64,000 nt of DNA from Alistipes_A hominis (GTDB lineage Bacteria > Bacteroidota > Bacteroidia > Bacteroidales > Rikenellaceae), in the NCBI RefSeq assembly GCF_014288115.1, contig NZ_JACOOK010000003.1, forward strand, positions 186,001-250,000, in the 5' to 3' direction. The position numbers and the translations under genes were made by a program. The notes below the pieces were generated by a model. That model worked only from the letters and a program-made list of their open reading frames with translations. It had not been told where the DNA came from and ran no database searches. Numbering within the stretch: position 1 is the first letter of the stretch; each line of letters begins with the position of its first letter. Below are positions 1 to 7,580 of the stretch, piece by piece.

Positions 1-551
1 TCGGAAGCGGTAAGCTGAAAGAACTGGAACATCACATCGAGCAGCTACATCAGGAAATTACCAAACGGGACAAAGCTACTGATGAATTAAAAATTCAGAT
101 ACAACAAATACAGGAACAGCATAGCAGACAAATTCGTAATCTTCAAAGAATACATAATCAAGAACTTGAAGCCAAAGACAAGGAAATATCACGATTGAGC
201 ACCTTGCTTGAAAAAGCCCACAAATGGTTTCCCATGTTCAAAGAGATGTTGAGAATGGAAAAATTATGCGCTGTTATCGGGTTTACCAAAGACATGATAG
301 AAAACCTCTTGACAAAGAAAGAATCCATACAATGTAGTGGCAAAATTTATTCCGAAGAACACAGGTGGAAATTTGACATCAAGAATGATATTTTTAGGGT
401 TGAGAAACATCCGATGGATAGTGGTAAGCTTATGCTGACCATAAACCGACAACCCATAGTACAATGGTTTAAGGAACAATGGGAAAAGTTACAGCAGAAT
501 CTACGTAACTCGGTGCAGAGAGAGCAAAAATCCAGAGGATTTAGAATATAG
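1..551 (+). CDS. Mobilization (relaxase-type) protein, C-terminal part
   Basis: The reading frame is open from position 3 of the window and ends at a TAG at 549-551, so only about 182 C-terminal residues are present and the start is missing. The first 60 or so residues are a charged heptad-like coiled coil rich in Glu, Gln and Lys (for example KELEHHIEQLHQEI). A compact domain follows with WFPMFKEMLRMEKLC and WFKEQWEKL. This layout resembles the C-terminal tails of Bacteroides plasmid recombination/mobilization proteins of the MobV-like type. The catalytic N-terminal domain is outside the window, so the relaxase assignment rests on the tail and on the neighbouring NBU2-like cargo. It might instead be an accessory mobilization protein. 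Confidence 0.5.
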   Translation, partial: GSGKLKELEHHIEQLHQEITKRDKATDELKIQIQQIQEQHSRQIRNLQRIHNQELEAKDKEISRLSTLLEKAHKWFPMFKEMLRMEKLCAVIGFTKDMIENLLTKKESIQCSGKIYSEEHRWKFDIKNDIFRVEKHPMDSGKLMLTINRQPIVQWFKEQWEKLQQNLRNSVQREQKSRGFRI

Positions 552-639
552 AATAGCCTATTATTAATAAAATCAAGTATCTATGCATCCAAACAGATTG
601 TTTTTATTACAGAATCAAAATCCTAAGAATTTATAAAAA

Positions 640-993
640 ATGAAGCCTAAAGAAGTTTTGGAAAAATGGATAGATTGCTTTAACAAAGCAGATGCTTATC
701 ATATAGCAGAGCTGTATGCTACTAATGCAGTAAATCATCAAGTCGCAAACGAACCAATAATTGGTAAAGAATCAATCTACAAAATGTTTGTGAATGAATT
801 TGCCACTGCTAAAATGGTTTGTATGGTGGAAAATATTTTTGAAGATGGCGAATGGGCTATCATGGAATGGAAAGACTCTCTTGGACTTCGTGGATGCGGA
901 TTTTTTCATGTAAAAGATAACAAAATCGTCTTTCAAAGAGGGTATTGGGATAAACTTTCATTCTTGAAGCAACACAATCTTCCAATTGAATAA
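640..993 (+). CDS. NTF2-like / SnoaL-type small protein
   Basis: This 117-residue protein has the length and pattern of the nuclear transport factor 2 (NTF2/SnoaL) fold. It opens with a helix (EVLEKWIDCFNKADAYHIAEL), has the typical YATNAVNHQV segment and a glycine-rich turn, and ends in beta strands containing EWKDSLGLRGCGFFHV. Such proteins act as small-ligand binding pockets, isomerases or partners, and the substrate cannot be read from sequence. It starts at the only sensible ATG, 88 bases after the mobilization gene, and keeps the AT-rich codon use of the element, so it is cargo. It has no signal peptide and is expected to be cytoplasmic. Confidence 0.7.
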   Translation: MKPKEVLEKWIDCFNKADAYHIAELYATNAVNHQVANEPIIGKESIYKMFVNEFATAKMVCMVENIFEDGEWAIMEWKDSLGLRGCGFFHVKDNKIVFQRGYWDKLSFLKQHNLPIE

Positions 994-1064
994 GTACTAT
1001 CAGAATACGGACTGGGAAATTGAAATACCCAGTCCGAGTTATATAATGAATTTTACTTGTTAAA

Positions 1065-1449
1065 CTATTTAAAGTCAGTTGGATAACAAACCATACCTTT
1101 CACATTCTCAGTAGCTCCAGGTATTAATTCAGCCACCATGCAATATTCATGAGAGACTTCGAAAGGAAATTCAATTCCTAAATCGATAGCCTTGCGATAG
1201 CCAAATCGAGGATAATACTCTTTATGCCCCAATACGACTGCTGTGCCGTAACCCAAAAGTGCTGCCCTCTGATGGGCTTACTGAATCAACATCCCCCCCA
1301 ATTCCCTTACGCTGGAATTCCGGCAAGACTGCCAATGGAGCTACACTCAGGGATGTGACAGACTGGGTGTCACTATCTATCTTTACTTCTGTAAGTAAGA
1401 TATACCAGACAATTTGTTTTTCTGTCATTTTCTTGTTCTTATCTAATTG
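1065..1449 (-). pseudogene. Decayed GNAT N-acetyltransferase
   Basis: Two reading frames together encode the C-terminal two thirds of a GNAT acetyltransferase. The upstream part has KIVGYILLTEV-like residues (here QIVWYILLTEVKI) and the acetyl-CoA loop VLPEFQRKGIG. The downstream part has YGTAVVLGHKEYYPRFGYRKA, with the usual substrate-domain pattern. The frame is lost at a run of seven G on the coding strand (C run 1293-1299); six G would restore it. In the restored frame the next codons read MLIQ and then a TAA where a sense codon, probably Glu, is expected. The first 40 or so residues of the family are also missing, and the 5' end overlaps the end of the lnu gene. The gene is therefore broken three ways and is unlikely to be functional. 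Confidence 0.75.
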
Positions 1450-1951
1450 TTAGGCTCATTGTTGTTATACATTGTTTAATTATAGATAAATCGTGAATAT
1501 CCTTCTCTCTTAAATCGTAGCCCGAATGGAATACTTGTTGCCCTTTTGCAGAAATGCAAGGGATGCTTCTGCCTTCAAAGACTGCTGTTCCAAAATAGTC
1601 CGGTTGAAATTCATACCAGCCTCCATCCAAGTCGGCTTGTTTGGAAGTGCCGTCCGCATTCAAGACAAAAGGATGGATATCAATATAGCCTAATTCTTTG
1701 CTATACAGTTCCACACGGGTGGGCAACCAATTTGTTTCAATTTGATATCCTCTCTCCTGCAAAAGATCAAGGAGTTGGTCTGTATAATTGGCATCAAAAT
1801 CAATGTCAATATCTCTATGCAAGCGGGTTTGCTGTCCGTACAAGACATCCACTCCCCAGCCTCCATCCAACCAAAACTGCATGTCCAGGCTTTCCAACAA
1901 GTCCAAAACTTGAAATAACTCTGTAATCGTAGTGTGTTCTTTCTTTGTCAT
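1439..1951 (-). CDS. lnu(AN2): Lincosamide nucleotidyltransferase, Lnu(AN2)/LinA type
   Basis: The 170-residue protein matches the lincosamide nucleotidyltransferase family known from NBU2. It opens with a helix, then FWLDGGWGVDVLYG, followed by the metal-binding acidic motif HRDIDIDFD. These are the nucleotidyltransferase G-G-x-x-x-D and D-x-D elements. Further on it has LGYIDIHPFVLN and the C-terminal LREKDIHDLSII. The enzyme adenylylates lincomycin and clindamycin in the cytoplasm, inactivating them. It lies 24 bases downstream of the mef gene on the same strand, so the two are probably cotranscribed. The full family length is present with no lesion. Symbol by family resemblance; exact allele identity was not checked. 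Confidence 0.85.
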   Translation of the reverse strand: MTKKEHTTITELFQVLDLLESLDMQFWLDGGWGVDVLYGQQTRLHRDIDIDFDANYTDQLLDLLQERGYQIETNWLPTRVELYSKELGYIDIHPFVLNADGTSKQADLDGGWYEFQPDYFGTAVFEGRSIPCISAKGQQVFHSGYDLREKDIHDLSIIKQCITTMSLTIR

Positions 1952-1975
1952 ATAATAATTCTTTAATAAATAATA

Positions 1976-3181
1976 CTATGCGTAATTATCCAACTGCTTG
2001 ATTGAAGAAATAAAATTTGCACCCACTCCAATCAGAAAGATAACCCATCCGCTGATCATAAAGACGGATGTGATACCCCATGCTTCCACCCAATATCCTG
2101 AAGCTACGATACCCAGCATTGATGGAAAGGTACTCAAACTAAAGATGAGAGAAAAAGTCCGTCCAAGCATGTCCGAAGCCAAGTTCTGCTGAATAATAGC
2201 GATGAAAAGCGCATGGTAAATGGAATAGGCTATGCCTCCTGTAAATGTTAGGCAAACAAAACCTATAAATGCGCTTGATGGTAAATAACTGGCGCTAATC
2301 AGATACAATCCCAATATCACATAAGCCGTATGCATCACTAATGTTTGCTTGCTTTTCAAAGCCTTACAGGCAAGTACTAAACCGCCCAACAATGCCCCTG
2401 AGCCCCAACCCATTTCCACAACTCCCATTTGCAAAATGTTTCCGTTGAAATGCAGAAGCGTCATAAAAGGAAATAACGTAAAAACAGGCATAAGGACAAA
2501 AGTCACCAGCGTAAAGCATACGAATAAAGGCAAAATGCCCATTGTACGCCGCAAGGTATGCCAACATTCCGTCAGTTCTTTTTTGAAATCTGGAAGAACT
2601 TTCGTTTTTTGAAGAGAAGGAATCTGGACACAAAGTAAGGTCAGACAAGCAGCAACAGCTCCGATCACATCTATGAGCAGAATATACTGTATGGGAAGCC
2701 AAACAACGAGGCTTGCCCCTACAACGGGGGCTATCACCTCACTGAAGGATTGAATGGAATGGTACAAACCTGATACCCTGACAAGATGGTGCTTGGGAAC
2801 CAGTAGAGGGATGCTTGCCTGTAAAGCAGGTGCATGAAACGTACTGCCTATTGAACGACAAGCAGTCAATAGATAAAAAAAAGAAAGGTCTTTATAACCC
2901 TTGGTTATCACAATAAAAAGACATAGGGTACAGAACGCGATGAACAAGTCCGAATAAAACATCGTTTTCTTTCGATTCCATCTGTCAACATAGACCCCGA
3001 CAAACAAGCCTAATACAAATTGTGGTAAAAATCCAGCTAAAATAGCCAGAGATAAAGCTGTCGGGGATTTAAATTCGTTGCTAATCCAAAAAATAAAGGA
3101 GAAGCCAACAATCGTACTTGTTAAAATAGATATGAGTTGGCCTATTCCTATCACGGCCAAAGTTGATTTCCAATGATTCAT
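1976..3181 (-). CDS. mef(En2): Mef-type MFS macrolide efflux transporter
   Basis: A 401-residue membrane protein of the major facilitator superfamily with about 12 hydrophobic segments. It contains the MFS loop signature GVYVDRWNRKKTMFYSDL between segments 2 and 3, which in Mef proteins follows LAGFLPQFVLGLF. The sequence as a whole resembles Mef(En2) of NBU2-like elements. Such pumps export macrolides across the inner membrane by proton antiport. Whether this copy gives resistance cannot be told from sequence. It is first in a likely two-gene unit with the downstream lnu gene. The ATG at 3181 is preceded by about 330 bases of AT-rich DNA with a small inverted repeat. Confidence 0.85.
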   Translation of the reverse strand: MNHWKSTLAVIGIGQLISILTSTIVGFSFIFWISNEFKSPTALSLAILAGFLPQFVLGLFVGVYVDRWNRKKTMFYSDLFIAFCTLCLFIVITKGYKDLSFFYLLTACRSIGSTFHAPALQASIPLLVPKHHLVRVSGLYHSIQSFSEVIAPVVGASLVVWLPIQYILLIDVIGAVAACLTLLCVQIPSLQKTKVLPDFKKELTECWHTLRRTMGILPLFVCFTLVTFVLMPVFTLFPFMTLLHFNGNILQMGVVEMGWGSGALLGGLVLACKALKSKQTLVMHTAYVILGLYLISASYLPSSAFIGFVCLTFTGGIAYSIYHALFIAIIQQNLASDMLGRTFSLIFSLSTFPSMLGIVASGYWVEAWGITSVFMISGWVIFLIGVGANFISSIKQLDNYA

Positions 3182-3508
3182 TGTGCTAATATTTCATGCG
3201 TTTATAGATAAGTACTTTCGTACTTTAAGCAAAACGAAATTCTATCCACACAAAAAACTTGTATTATAATCCACTCCTGACGTTGGAATACAATAACAAA
3301 TACTTTCAGGACGATGTAAAGTCCTGAAAAATCAAAGTGAATGGATAGATAAATATTAGTCTTTTCTCATCGGATTCTTTTAATATCGCTACTCTTTTAT
3401 TATGTAGTGGTTGTATTATCTTAAATAAAACAAAAACACCCGACTTTACATTCTTGGGTGCAAAACTGGGTGTTTGTTTTGCAATCTGCTGATTTTCAGC
3501 GTTTGTTG
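3182..3508. promoter_or_regulatory. Intergenic DNA between mef and the tRNA end, with inverted repeat
   Basis: This 327-base AT-rich stretch has no convincing gene. It must hold the promoter and leader of the leftward mef-lnu pair. A perfect 6-bp inverted repeat with a 4-base loop (AAGTAC, TTTC, GTACTT) sits at 3210-3225, only about 30 bases before the mef start, where it could be an operator or part of an mRNA hairpin. No clear TAnnTTTG element was found. Confidence 0.4.
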
Positions 3509-3525
3509 CGGAGAGAGAGGGATTC
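3509..3525. other. Probable attachment site (attL/attR core) in the tRNA-Ser 3' end
   Basis: The boundary between the AT-rich element and the GC-richer chromosome falls at the 3' terminus of the tRNA gene. NBU2-type integrases recombine inside a short core here. The exact core is not definable because the partner site lies outside the window. Confidence 0.5.
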
Positions 3526-3593
3526 GAACCCCCGGAGCCTCGCAGCTCAACGGTTTTCAAGACCGCCGCGATCGACCACTCTGCCATCTCTCC
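3509..3593 (-). tRNA. tRNA-Ser (anticodon TGA)
   Basis: The reverse strand folds as a class II tRNA of 85 nt. The acceptor stem GGAGAGA pairs with TCTCTCC, the discriminator is G, and CCA is not encoded. The anticodon loop in GGTCTTGAAAACC gives TGA, which reads UCA serine codons. A long variable arm (GAGCTGCGAGGCTC region) and the T-loop TTCGAAT follow. The 3' end faces the AT-rich mobile element, the usual arrangement when an element integrates into a tRNA 3' end and regenerates it. Confidence 0.95.
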
Positions 3594-3716
3594 GGGGACA
3601 AAAATATAACGGAAATTTTACTTTTCCAACTTGTAGTGCGCTTTCTCCCGTTTGTTTTCCGGCGGCGGGACGTTTGTTTTGCGTTTCGGACGGTTGGCGA
3701 ATTTTCCATTTTAAGT

Positions 3717-3749
3717 TTTTCGTTTTTACGAGATAAATGACTATATTTG
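3717..3749 (+). promoter_or_regulatory. Promoter of the HU gene
   Basis: A Bacteroidetes -7 element TATATTTG lies at 3742-3749, preceded 21 bases upstream by a T-rich -33-like tract (TTTT, 3717-3720). The predicted start of transcription is about 35 bases before the HU start codon. Confidence 0.5.
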
Positions 3750-3792
3750 TAAACGTGCTGAAATTCAGCGTGTTTACCTAAACTTAAGAGTC

Positions 3793-4065
3793 ATGAATAA
3801 ATCTCAACTCGTTGACGCCATTGCGCGAAATGCAAAAATTACGAAAGTCGATGCCAAAAAAGCGCTCGACGCGTTCATTGAAGTGACCGGCGAAACGTTG
3901 CGGTCGGGCGACAAGATCGTACTGGTCGGTTTCGGATCGTTCTCGGTGGCTAAAAAGCCGGAACGTACGGGACGCAATCCCCGAACGGGGGCGGCTATCC
4001 GGATCGCCCCGCGGAATGTGGTCAAATTCAGAGCCGGTGCAGAATTGAGCGATATGCTGAAATAA
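3793..4065 (+). CDS. HU/IHF-family DNA-binding protein
   Basis: A 90-residue histone-like protein with complete family length. It starts MNKSQLVDAIARNAKI, has the helix pair KKALDAFIEVTGETL, the strand motif VLVGFGSFSV, and the DNA-binding arm ERTGRNPRTGAAIRI with the intercalating proline, closing with VKFRAGAELSDML. It bends and compacts DNA as a dimer and supports replication and recombination. It stands alone behind its own promoter. This is the first host gene after the tRNA-Ser. The sequence does not separate HU from IHF-like paralogues with confidence. Confidence 0.95.
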   Translation: MNKSQLVDAIARNAKITKVDAKKALDAFIEVTGETLRSGDKIVLVGFGSFSVAKKPERTGRNPRTGAAIRIAPRNVVKFRAGAELSDMLK

Positions 4066-4128
4066 CGGGGAGGTCGGGACGAAAGCGGGCGGTTTGCGGA
4101 AACGGGCTGTCTGCTTTTTGTTTGCGGG

Positions 4129-4160
4129 TTTGTCTTTTCCAAAAAAATAGACAATCTTTG
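4129..4160 (+). promoter_or_regulatory. Promoter of lspA
   Basis: TTTG at 4129-4132, a 20-base spacer and AATCTTTG at 4153-4160 form a near-consensus Bacteroidetes promoter. Transcription would begin near 4167, which favours the lspA ATG at 4186 over the one at 4171. Confidence 0.5.
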
Positions 4161-4185
4161 CAAATCTTAAATGAGCCCCTTCACG

Positions 4186-4785
4186 ATGAGTAAAAAGAAG
4201 ATTATCCTGTTGATCGTCGCTTTGCTGGTATTCGACCAGATCGTTAAGATTTGGATCAAGACGCATTTCATGTTGGATCAGAGTGTGACGGTTTTTCCGA
4301 ATTGGTTTTTCATCCGGTTTATCGAAAATCCGGGAGCCGCGTTCGGATTCGAGTTGGGGGGTAATTACGGGAAGTTGATACTCAGTGTTTTCCGTCTGCT
4401 GGCGATCGGTGCTTTGGGGTATTATATTTTTTATTTATACCGGAAAAAGGCGCCGGCCGGCGTTCTGGCGGGTTTCTCGCTAATCTTTGCCGGAGCGCTC
4501 GGCAACGTGCTCGACAGCGCGTTCTACGGGCTGTTGTTTTCCGAATCGACCTTTACGAGCGTCGCCACTTTCCTGCCCGAAGGCGGCGGTTATGCCGGAT
4601 TTCTGCACGGCAAAGTCGTGGATATGCTGTTTTTCCCGATCGTGGAGGGCGTTTTCCCGTCGTGGATTCCCGGGGTGGGAGGGGAGCCGTTCCTGTTTTT
4701 CAGCCCGATCTTCAACTTCGCCGACAGTTACATCACCGTCGGCGTCATCTACTTGTTGCTGTTCCAGCGTAAATATTTCAAATAA
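4186..4785 (+). CDS. lspA: Lipoprotein signal peptidase (signal peptidase II)
   Basis: A 199-residue inner-membrane aspartyl protease that removes signal peptides from prolipoproteins after lipid attachment at the +1 cysteine. Four hydrophobic segments are visible. The conserved pieces are VFDQIVKIW near the N terminus, ENPGAAFG, the first catalytic Asp in GNVLDSAFYG, and the second in FNFADSYITVGV. The Bacteroidetes-type insertion between them accounts for the length. An ATG at 4171 would add five residues, but the promoter position favours 4186. It serves the many lipoproteins encoded in this window. The next gene follows after about 100 bases with its own -7 element. Confidence 0.95.
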   Translation: MSKKKIILLIVALLVFDQIVKIWIKTHFMLDQSVTVFPNWFFIRFIENPGAAFGFELGGNYGKLILSVFRLLAIGALGYYIFYLYRKKAPAGVLAGFSLIFAGALGNVLDSAFYGLLFSESTFTSVATFLPEGGGYAGFLHGKVVDMLFFPIVEGVFPSWIPGVGGEPFLFFSPIFNFADSYITVGVIYLLLFQRKYFK

Positions 4786-4839
4786 TTCGCGGCGGAGTGT
4801 CTTTTTTTGTCGCAAAGCGGTTTTTTCGGCGTATTTTGC

Positions 4840-4847
4840 TATATTTG
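4840..4847 (+). promoter_or_regulatory. -7 element before the first thioredoxin-like paralogue
   Basis: TATATTTG fits the Bacteroidetes TAnnTTTG consensus and lies 46 bases before the start codon. A clear -33 element at the right distance is not visible. Confidence 0.4.
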
Positions 4848-4893
4848 TGATACGTCGGCATGTGCCGGTGCCCGAACCTAAAACTGCTCTGTC

Positions 4894-7344
4894 ATGAAAA
4901 AGAATCTGCTGGCAGGTCTCCTGTTGCTGTGGGCTTGTAGCGTTTACGGACAGAAACGGATCGTCGATCCCGTCCGGAGCGATTTCTCCTATGTGGCGAA
5001 ATTCGACCGCGTCGAAATCACCGGTAAACGGACGGTGGCCGAAGTGACGTTGCGCTATCTCCCGAATTACTGGATCCGGTACGATTCGCTGACGACGTAT
5101 CTGCAAGATTGCGGCAGCGACCGGCGGTACCGGTTGTTGGCCGCGGAAGGCTTCGAACTCAATAAGGAAGTGTATATGCCCGAATCGGGCGAGATGAAAG
5201 CCCGTTTCATTTTCGATCCGGTCGATGCCGATGTACATTGCGTCGATTTCATCGATCCGAGCTGGAAAAAATCGCATAATACGTACGGAATTTTTCTGGA
5301 GAGATCGGAGAAACCTTCGGTACTGCCGGATTGGGCGTCGGGAAACTGGTTGACGACGGACGGTTCGAACCGGTGGGTCTGCGGTTTTCTGCCGCAGACG
5401 GCGGTGTGGTGGAACGATTTCTGGGATTACGGAACGGTGACCCGTAAAGGAAAAACGCTGTGGGTGCAGCTTAAGAACGGCGATCGCGATACGACGCTCT
5501 GCCTGAAGGAAGGGCGCGACGGCGCGTTGTTGCTCGGCTCCGACGGCCGTACGTTCGCGACGCTGGGCCGCGACTTGGTGCGCCGCACTGCGCCGGCGGC
5601 GGAGTGGAAATACGATCCGGAAAAATACAGGGACGTCCTGTACGGTAAAAAGAAAGCGGTGATCCGCGGCGTGATCGACGGCTATACCCCGAAGCTGGGT
5701 TATACGACCGGTTCGTTGGGCGTGACCGACCACGTCCTGCGCCGGGATTCTTATTCTCTGATCGAAATCCGGCCCGACGGACGGTTCGACGTGGAAGTGG
5801 AGGTGGAAGCTCCGCAGGCATTGTATATGCAGATCGGAGAAGACGTCTCCGGTTATGTATTCGTGGCGCCGGGCGATACGCTGATGTGTTATTACAGTAT
5901 AACCGATTTGCAGAATCCCCGGCGACATGGATATGAACAGATATGGGATTGTTCCCGGTTCATGGGAGGTTCGGCGCCGCATAACCAGTTTTATTTAATC
6001 GCCCAACGGATGATGCCCAATCCGTGGGGCGTTTACGACCGGATGAGCGAATGCATCGAGAAGGACGCCTCGGACGAATTCAGGGCGTGGATCGACGGGC
6101 GGCTCCGTCAGGTGGACGATTCGTTGGCGGCGCTGTCCGCCCGCTATGAATTTTCCGCCCGGACGCGGGATCTGCTGTACGCGAATTTCCGGACGACCGA
6201 ATACCGGAACCTGCTCAATTACCAGATGCGGCATTCCGATCGCCGGTATACCTACTCGCAACGGCCCGACGGAACCTATAAGGCGACGCCGAATCCCGAT
6301 TACCGGCCGCTGCCGAAGTCGTTCTGCGATTTTATGACGATGGATTTCGTCGACGATCCGCTGATGATCGCGACAACCTGCTTTGCCGAGGTGATCAACC
6401 GGCTCGAATACGGCCCGGCCATGTTCGTAGGCGCCGCATACAACGGGTTTAATAAACGATACGACTCCCTCGGGATGAAAGCGGTCGCCGATGTCGGCAA
6501 GCGGATGAAAGCGTCGATGCCGGAGCCGACCCCGCATCAGATGGCTACGCTGGATTCGTTGATCGCCGGGAAAAGGGATTCCGCCGGATTGGCCGGGCTC
6601 GATACTATCGTCATCCGCCGTTTCCGGGCTTTGGAGCAGGATTTTTTGAAACGGGAGATCGCTCGGATCAGGTCGGAACAAGAACGGTCGCTTTACCGGG
6701 CCGCTTTCGACACTTTGCGCAGTTACGGATTGGATCGCTGCGTGGCTTACGATTATACGCTCGCACGCTGGTATGCCGGTCAAGGTGACAGACTGGAGAA
6801 TGACAGCGCCCGACTGGAGGAGGTAGCCCGGCTGCTGCCCTATGTCAAAACCCCGTACGTGACCGGTAAGATCGTGCAGTCGTATGCTTCGGGTTGCGAA
6901 ACCCGCCGGACGCAGGAGCGGCAGAAGCCGCGGACGAAGGCCGACGAATATTTCGACGAACTGATCGCGCCCTACAAGGAAAACGTACTATTCCTCGATT
7001 TCTGGTCGACGGGTTGCGGGCCGTGTCGCAGCGGCATGATCGCGGCGAAACCGGTCGTCGAAGAGTTGAAAGATTTGAAAATCAAGTTCCTTTATATTAC
7101 CGACGAATCGCAGTCGCCGGTCGAGGTTTACGACCGTTTTTTGACGGAGAACGGGATCGGGGGAGAGCATATCCGGGTTACCCGCGATCAGTGGAACCTG
7201 CTGAAAGCGAAATTCGACATCGGCGGAATCCCGCATTACGCCGTAGTCGATAAACAGGGGCGCATCGTCGATAATAACGGGTGGTGCAGGATAGGGCCGA
7301 AACACTGTAAAAGTAAATTGCTGAAGCTGGAGAAAGAGCCTTGA
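4894..7344 (+). CDS. Secreted thioredoxin-like protein with large N-terminal region (paralogue 1)
   Basis: An 816-residue exported protein. It begins with a signal peptide (LLAGLLLLWACSVYG, cleavage near AxxYGQ). About 680 residues of unassigned sequence follow, including a beta-rich region around residues 250-330 (AVIRGVIDGY, RPDGRFDVEVEVEA, VAPGDTLMCYY) that recalls the DUF4369-like N-terminal domains of Bacteroidetes TlpA proteins. The C-terminal 130 residues are a TlpA/thioredoxin domain with FLDFWSTGCGPC, cysteines near residues 708 and 711, and the cis-proline in GGIPHYAVVD. A periplasmic thiol-disulfide role is inferred; the partner is unknown. A tandem paralogue follows at 7581, with one long stretch almost identical at DNA level. 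Confidence 0.75.
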   Translation: MKKNLLAGLLLLWACSVYGQKRIVDPVRSDFSYVAKFDRVEITGKRTVAEVTLRYLPNYWIRYDSLTTYLQDCGSDRRYRLLAAEGFELNKEVYMPESGEMKARFIFDPVDADVHCVDFIDPSWKKSHNTYGIFLERSEKPSVLPDWASGNWLTTDGSNRWVCGFLPQTAVWWNDFWDYGTVTRKGKTLWVQLKNGDRDTTLCLKEGRDGALLLGSDGRTFATLGRDLVRRTAPAAEWKYDPEKYRDVLYGKKKAVIRGVIDGYTPKLGYTTGSLGVTDHVLRRDSYSLIEIRPDGRFDVEVEVEAPQALYMQIGEDVSGYVFVAPGDTLMCYYSITDLQNPRRHGYEQIWDCSRFMGGSAPHNQFYLIAQRMMPNPWGVYDRMSECIEKDASDEFRAWIDGRLRQVDDSLAALSARYEFSARTRDLLYANFRTTEYRNLLNYQMRHSDRRYTYSQRPDGTYKATPNPDYRPLPKSFCDFMTMDFVDDPLMIATTCFAEVINRLEYGPAMFVGAAYNGFNKRYDSLGMKAVADVGKRMKASMPEPTPHQMATLDSLIAGKRDSAGLAGLDTIVIRRFRALEQDFLKREIARIRSEQERSLYRAAFDTLRSYGLDRCVAYDYTLARWYAGQGDRLENDSARLEEVARLLPYVKTPYVTGKIVQSYASGCETRRTQERQKPRTKADEYFDELIAPYKENVLFLDFWSTGCGPCRSGMIAAKPVVEELKDLKIKFLYITDESQSPVEVYDRFLTENGIGGEHIRVTRDQWNLLKAKFDIGGIPHYAVVDKQGRIVDNNGWCRIGPKHCKSKLLKLEKEP
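5359..5625 (+). repeat. Copy A of a near-identical tract shared by the tandem paralogues
   Basis: This stretch inside the first paralogue corresponds base for base (offset 2675) to 8034-8300 in the second, with only about a dozen differences, mostly at third codon positions. The flanking parts of the genes differ much more, which suggests recent gene conversion. Confidence 0.8.
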
Positions 7345-7580
7345 CGACGATCCGGATCGGGTGGCGGGGGAGCGGCGTAGCAGTAGAAACCGACGTTCCG
7401 TGGCATCGATAGCGGCCCGGTTATTCGCTGTATTTGTTGCGCAGAAAGAGAAATGTTTTAAAAGACAATCCGAAAGAGTTGTCTTTTTGTGTTATGAAAT
7501 AGCTTTTTCAGGATATTTTTATTAAATTTGTTTAGCGTCCGGATTCCGGACGGAAACCTGCAAATCTAAAACGATGCGAT
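7345..7580 (+). promoter_or_regulatory. Intergenic region with promoter of the second paralogue
   Basis: The gap holds a -7 element TAAATTTG at 7523-7530, 50 bases before the start codon. Just after it is the inverted repeat GTCCGGATTCCGGAC (7537-7551), in the expected 5' leader. No gene is seen in the rest. Confidence 0.45.

Larger units (their letters stand above)
1..3516. mobile_element. End of an integrated NBU2-like mobilizable element
   Basis: The segment is visibly AT-richer than the DNA to its right. It carries a mobilization-protein gene end, an lnu-type and a mef-type resistance gene, and small cargo genes, and stops at the 3' end of a tRNA-Ser gene. From family knowledge, Bacteroides NBU2 carries linA- and mefE-like genes next to mobilization functions and integrates at tRNA-Ser 3' ends, so all three traits agree. 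The integrase, the other attachment site and the transfer origin lie outside the window, so the element's length and activity cannot be judged. The right limit is inferred to lie within the last bases of the tRNA gene. Confidence 0.75.

Noticed and set aside
3306..3587. A reverse-strand 93-residue frame starting MAEWSIAAVLKTVELRGSGG
   Set aside because: It is a translation of the tRNA-Ser gene and flank; the pattern is a well-known false call.
4480..5982. A 500-residue reverse-strand frame opposite lspA and the first paralogue
   Set aside because: Low-information Arg/His-rich shadow of GC-rich coding DNA, with no family features and no start signals; the opposite frames are clearly genes.
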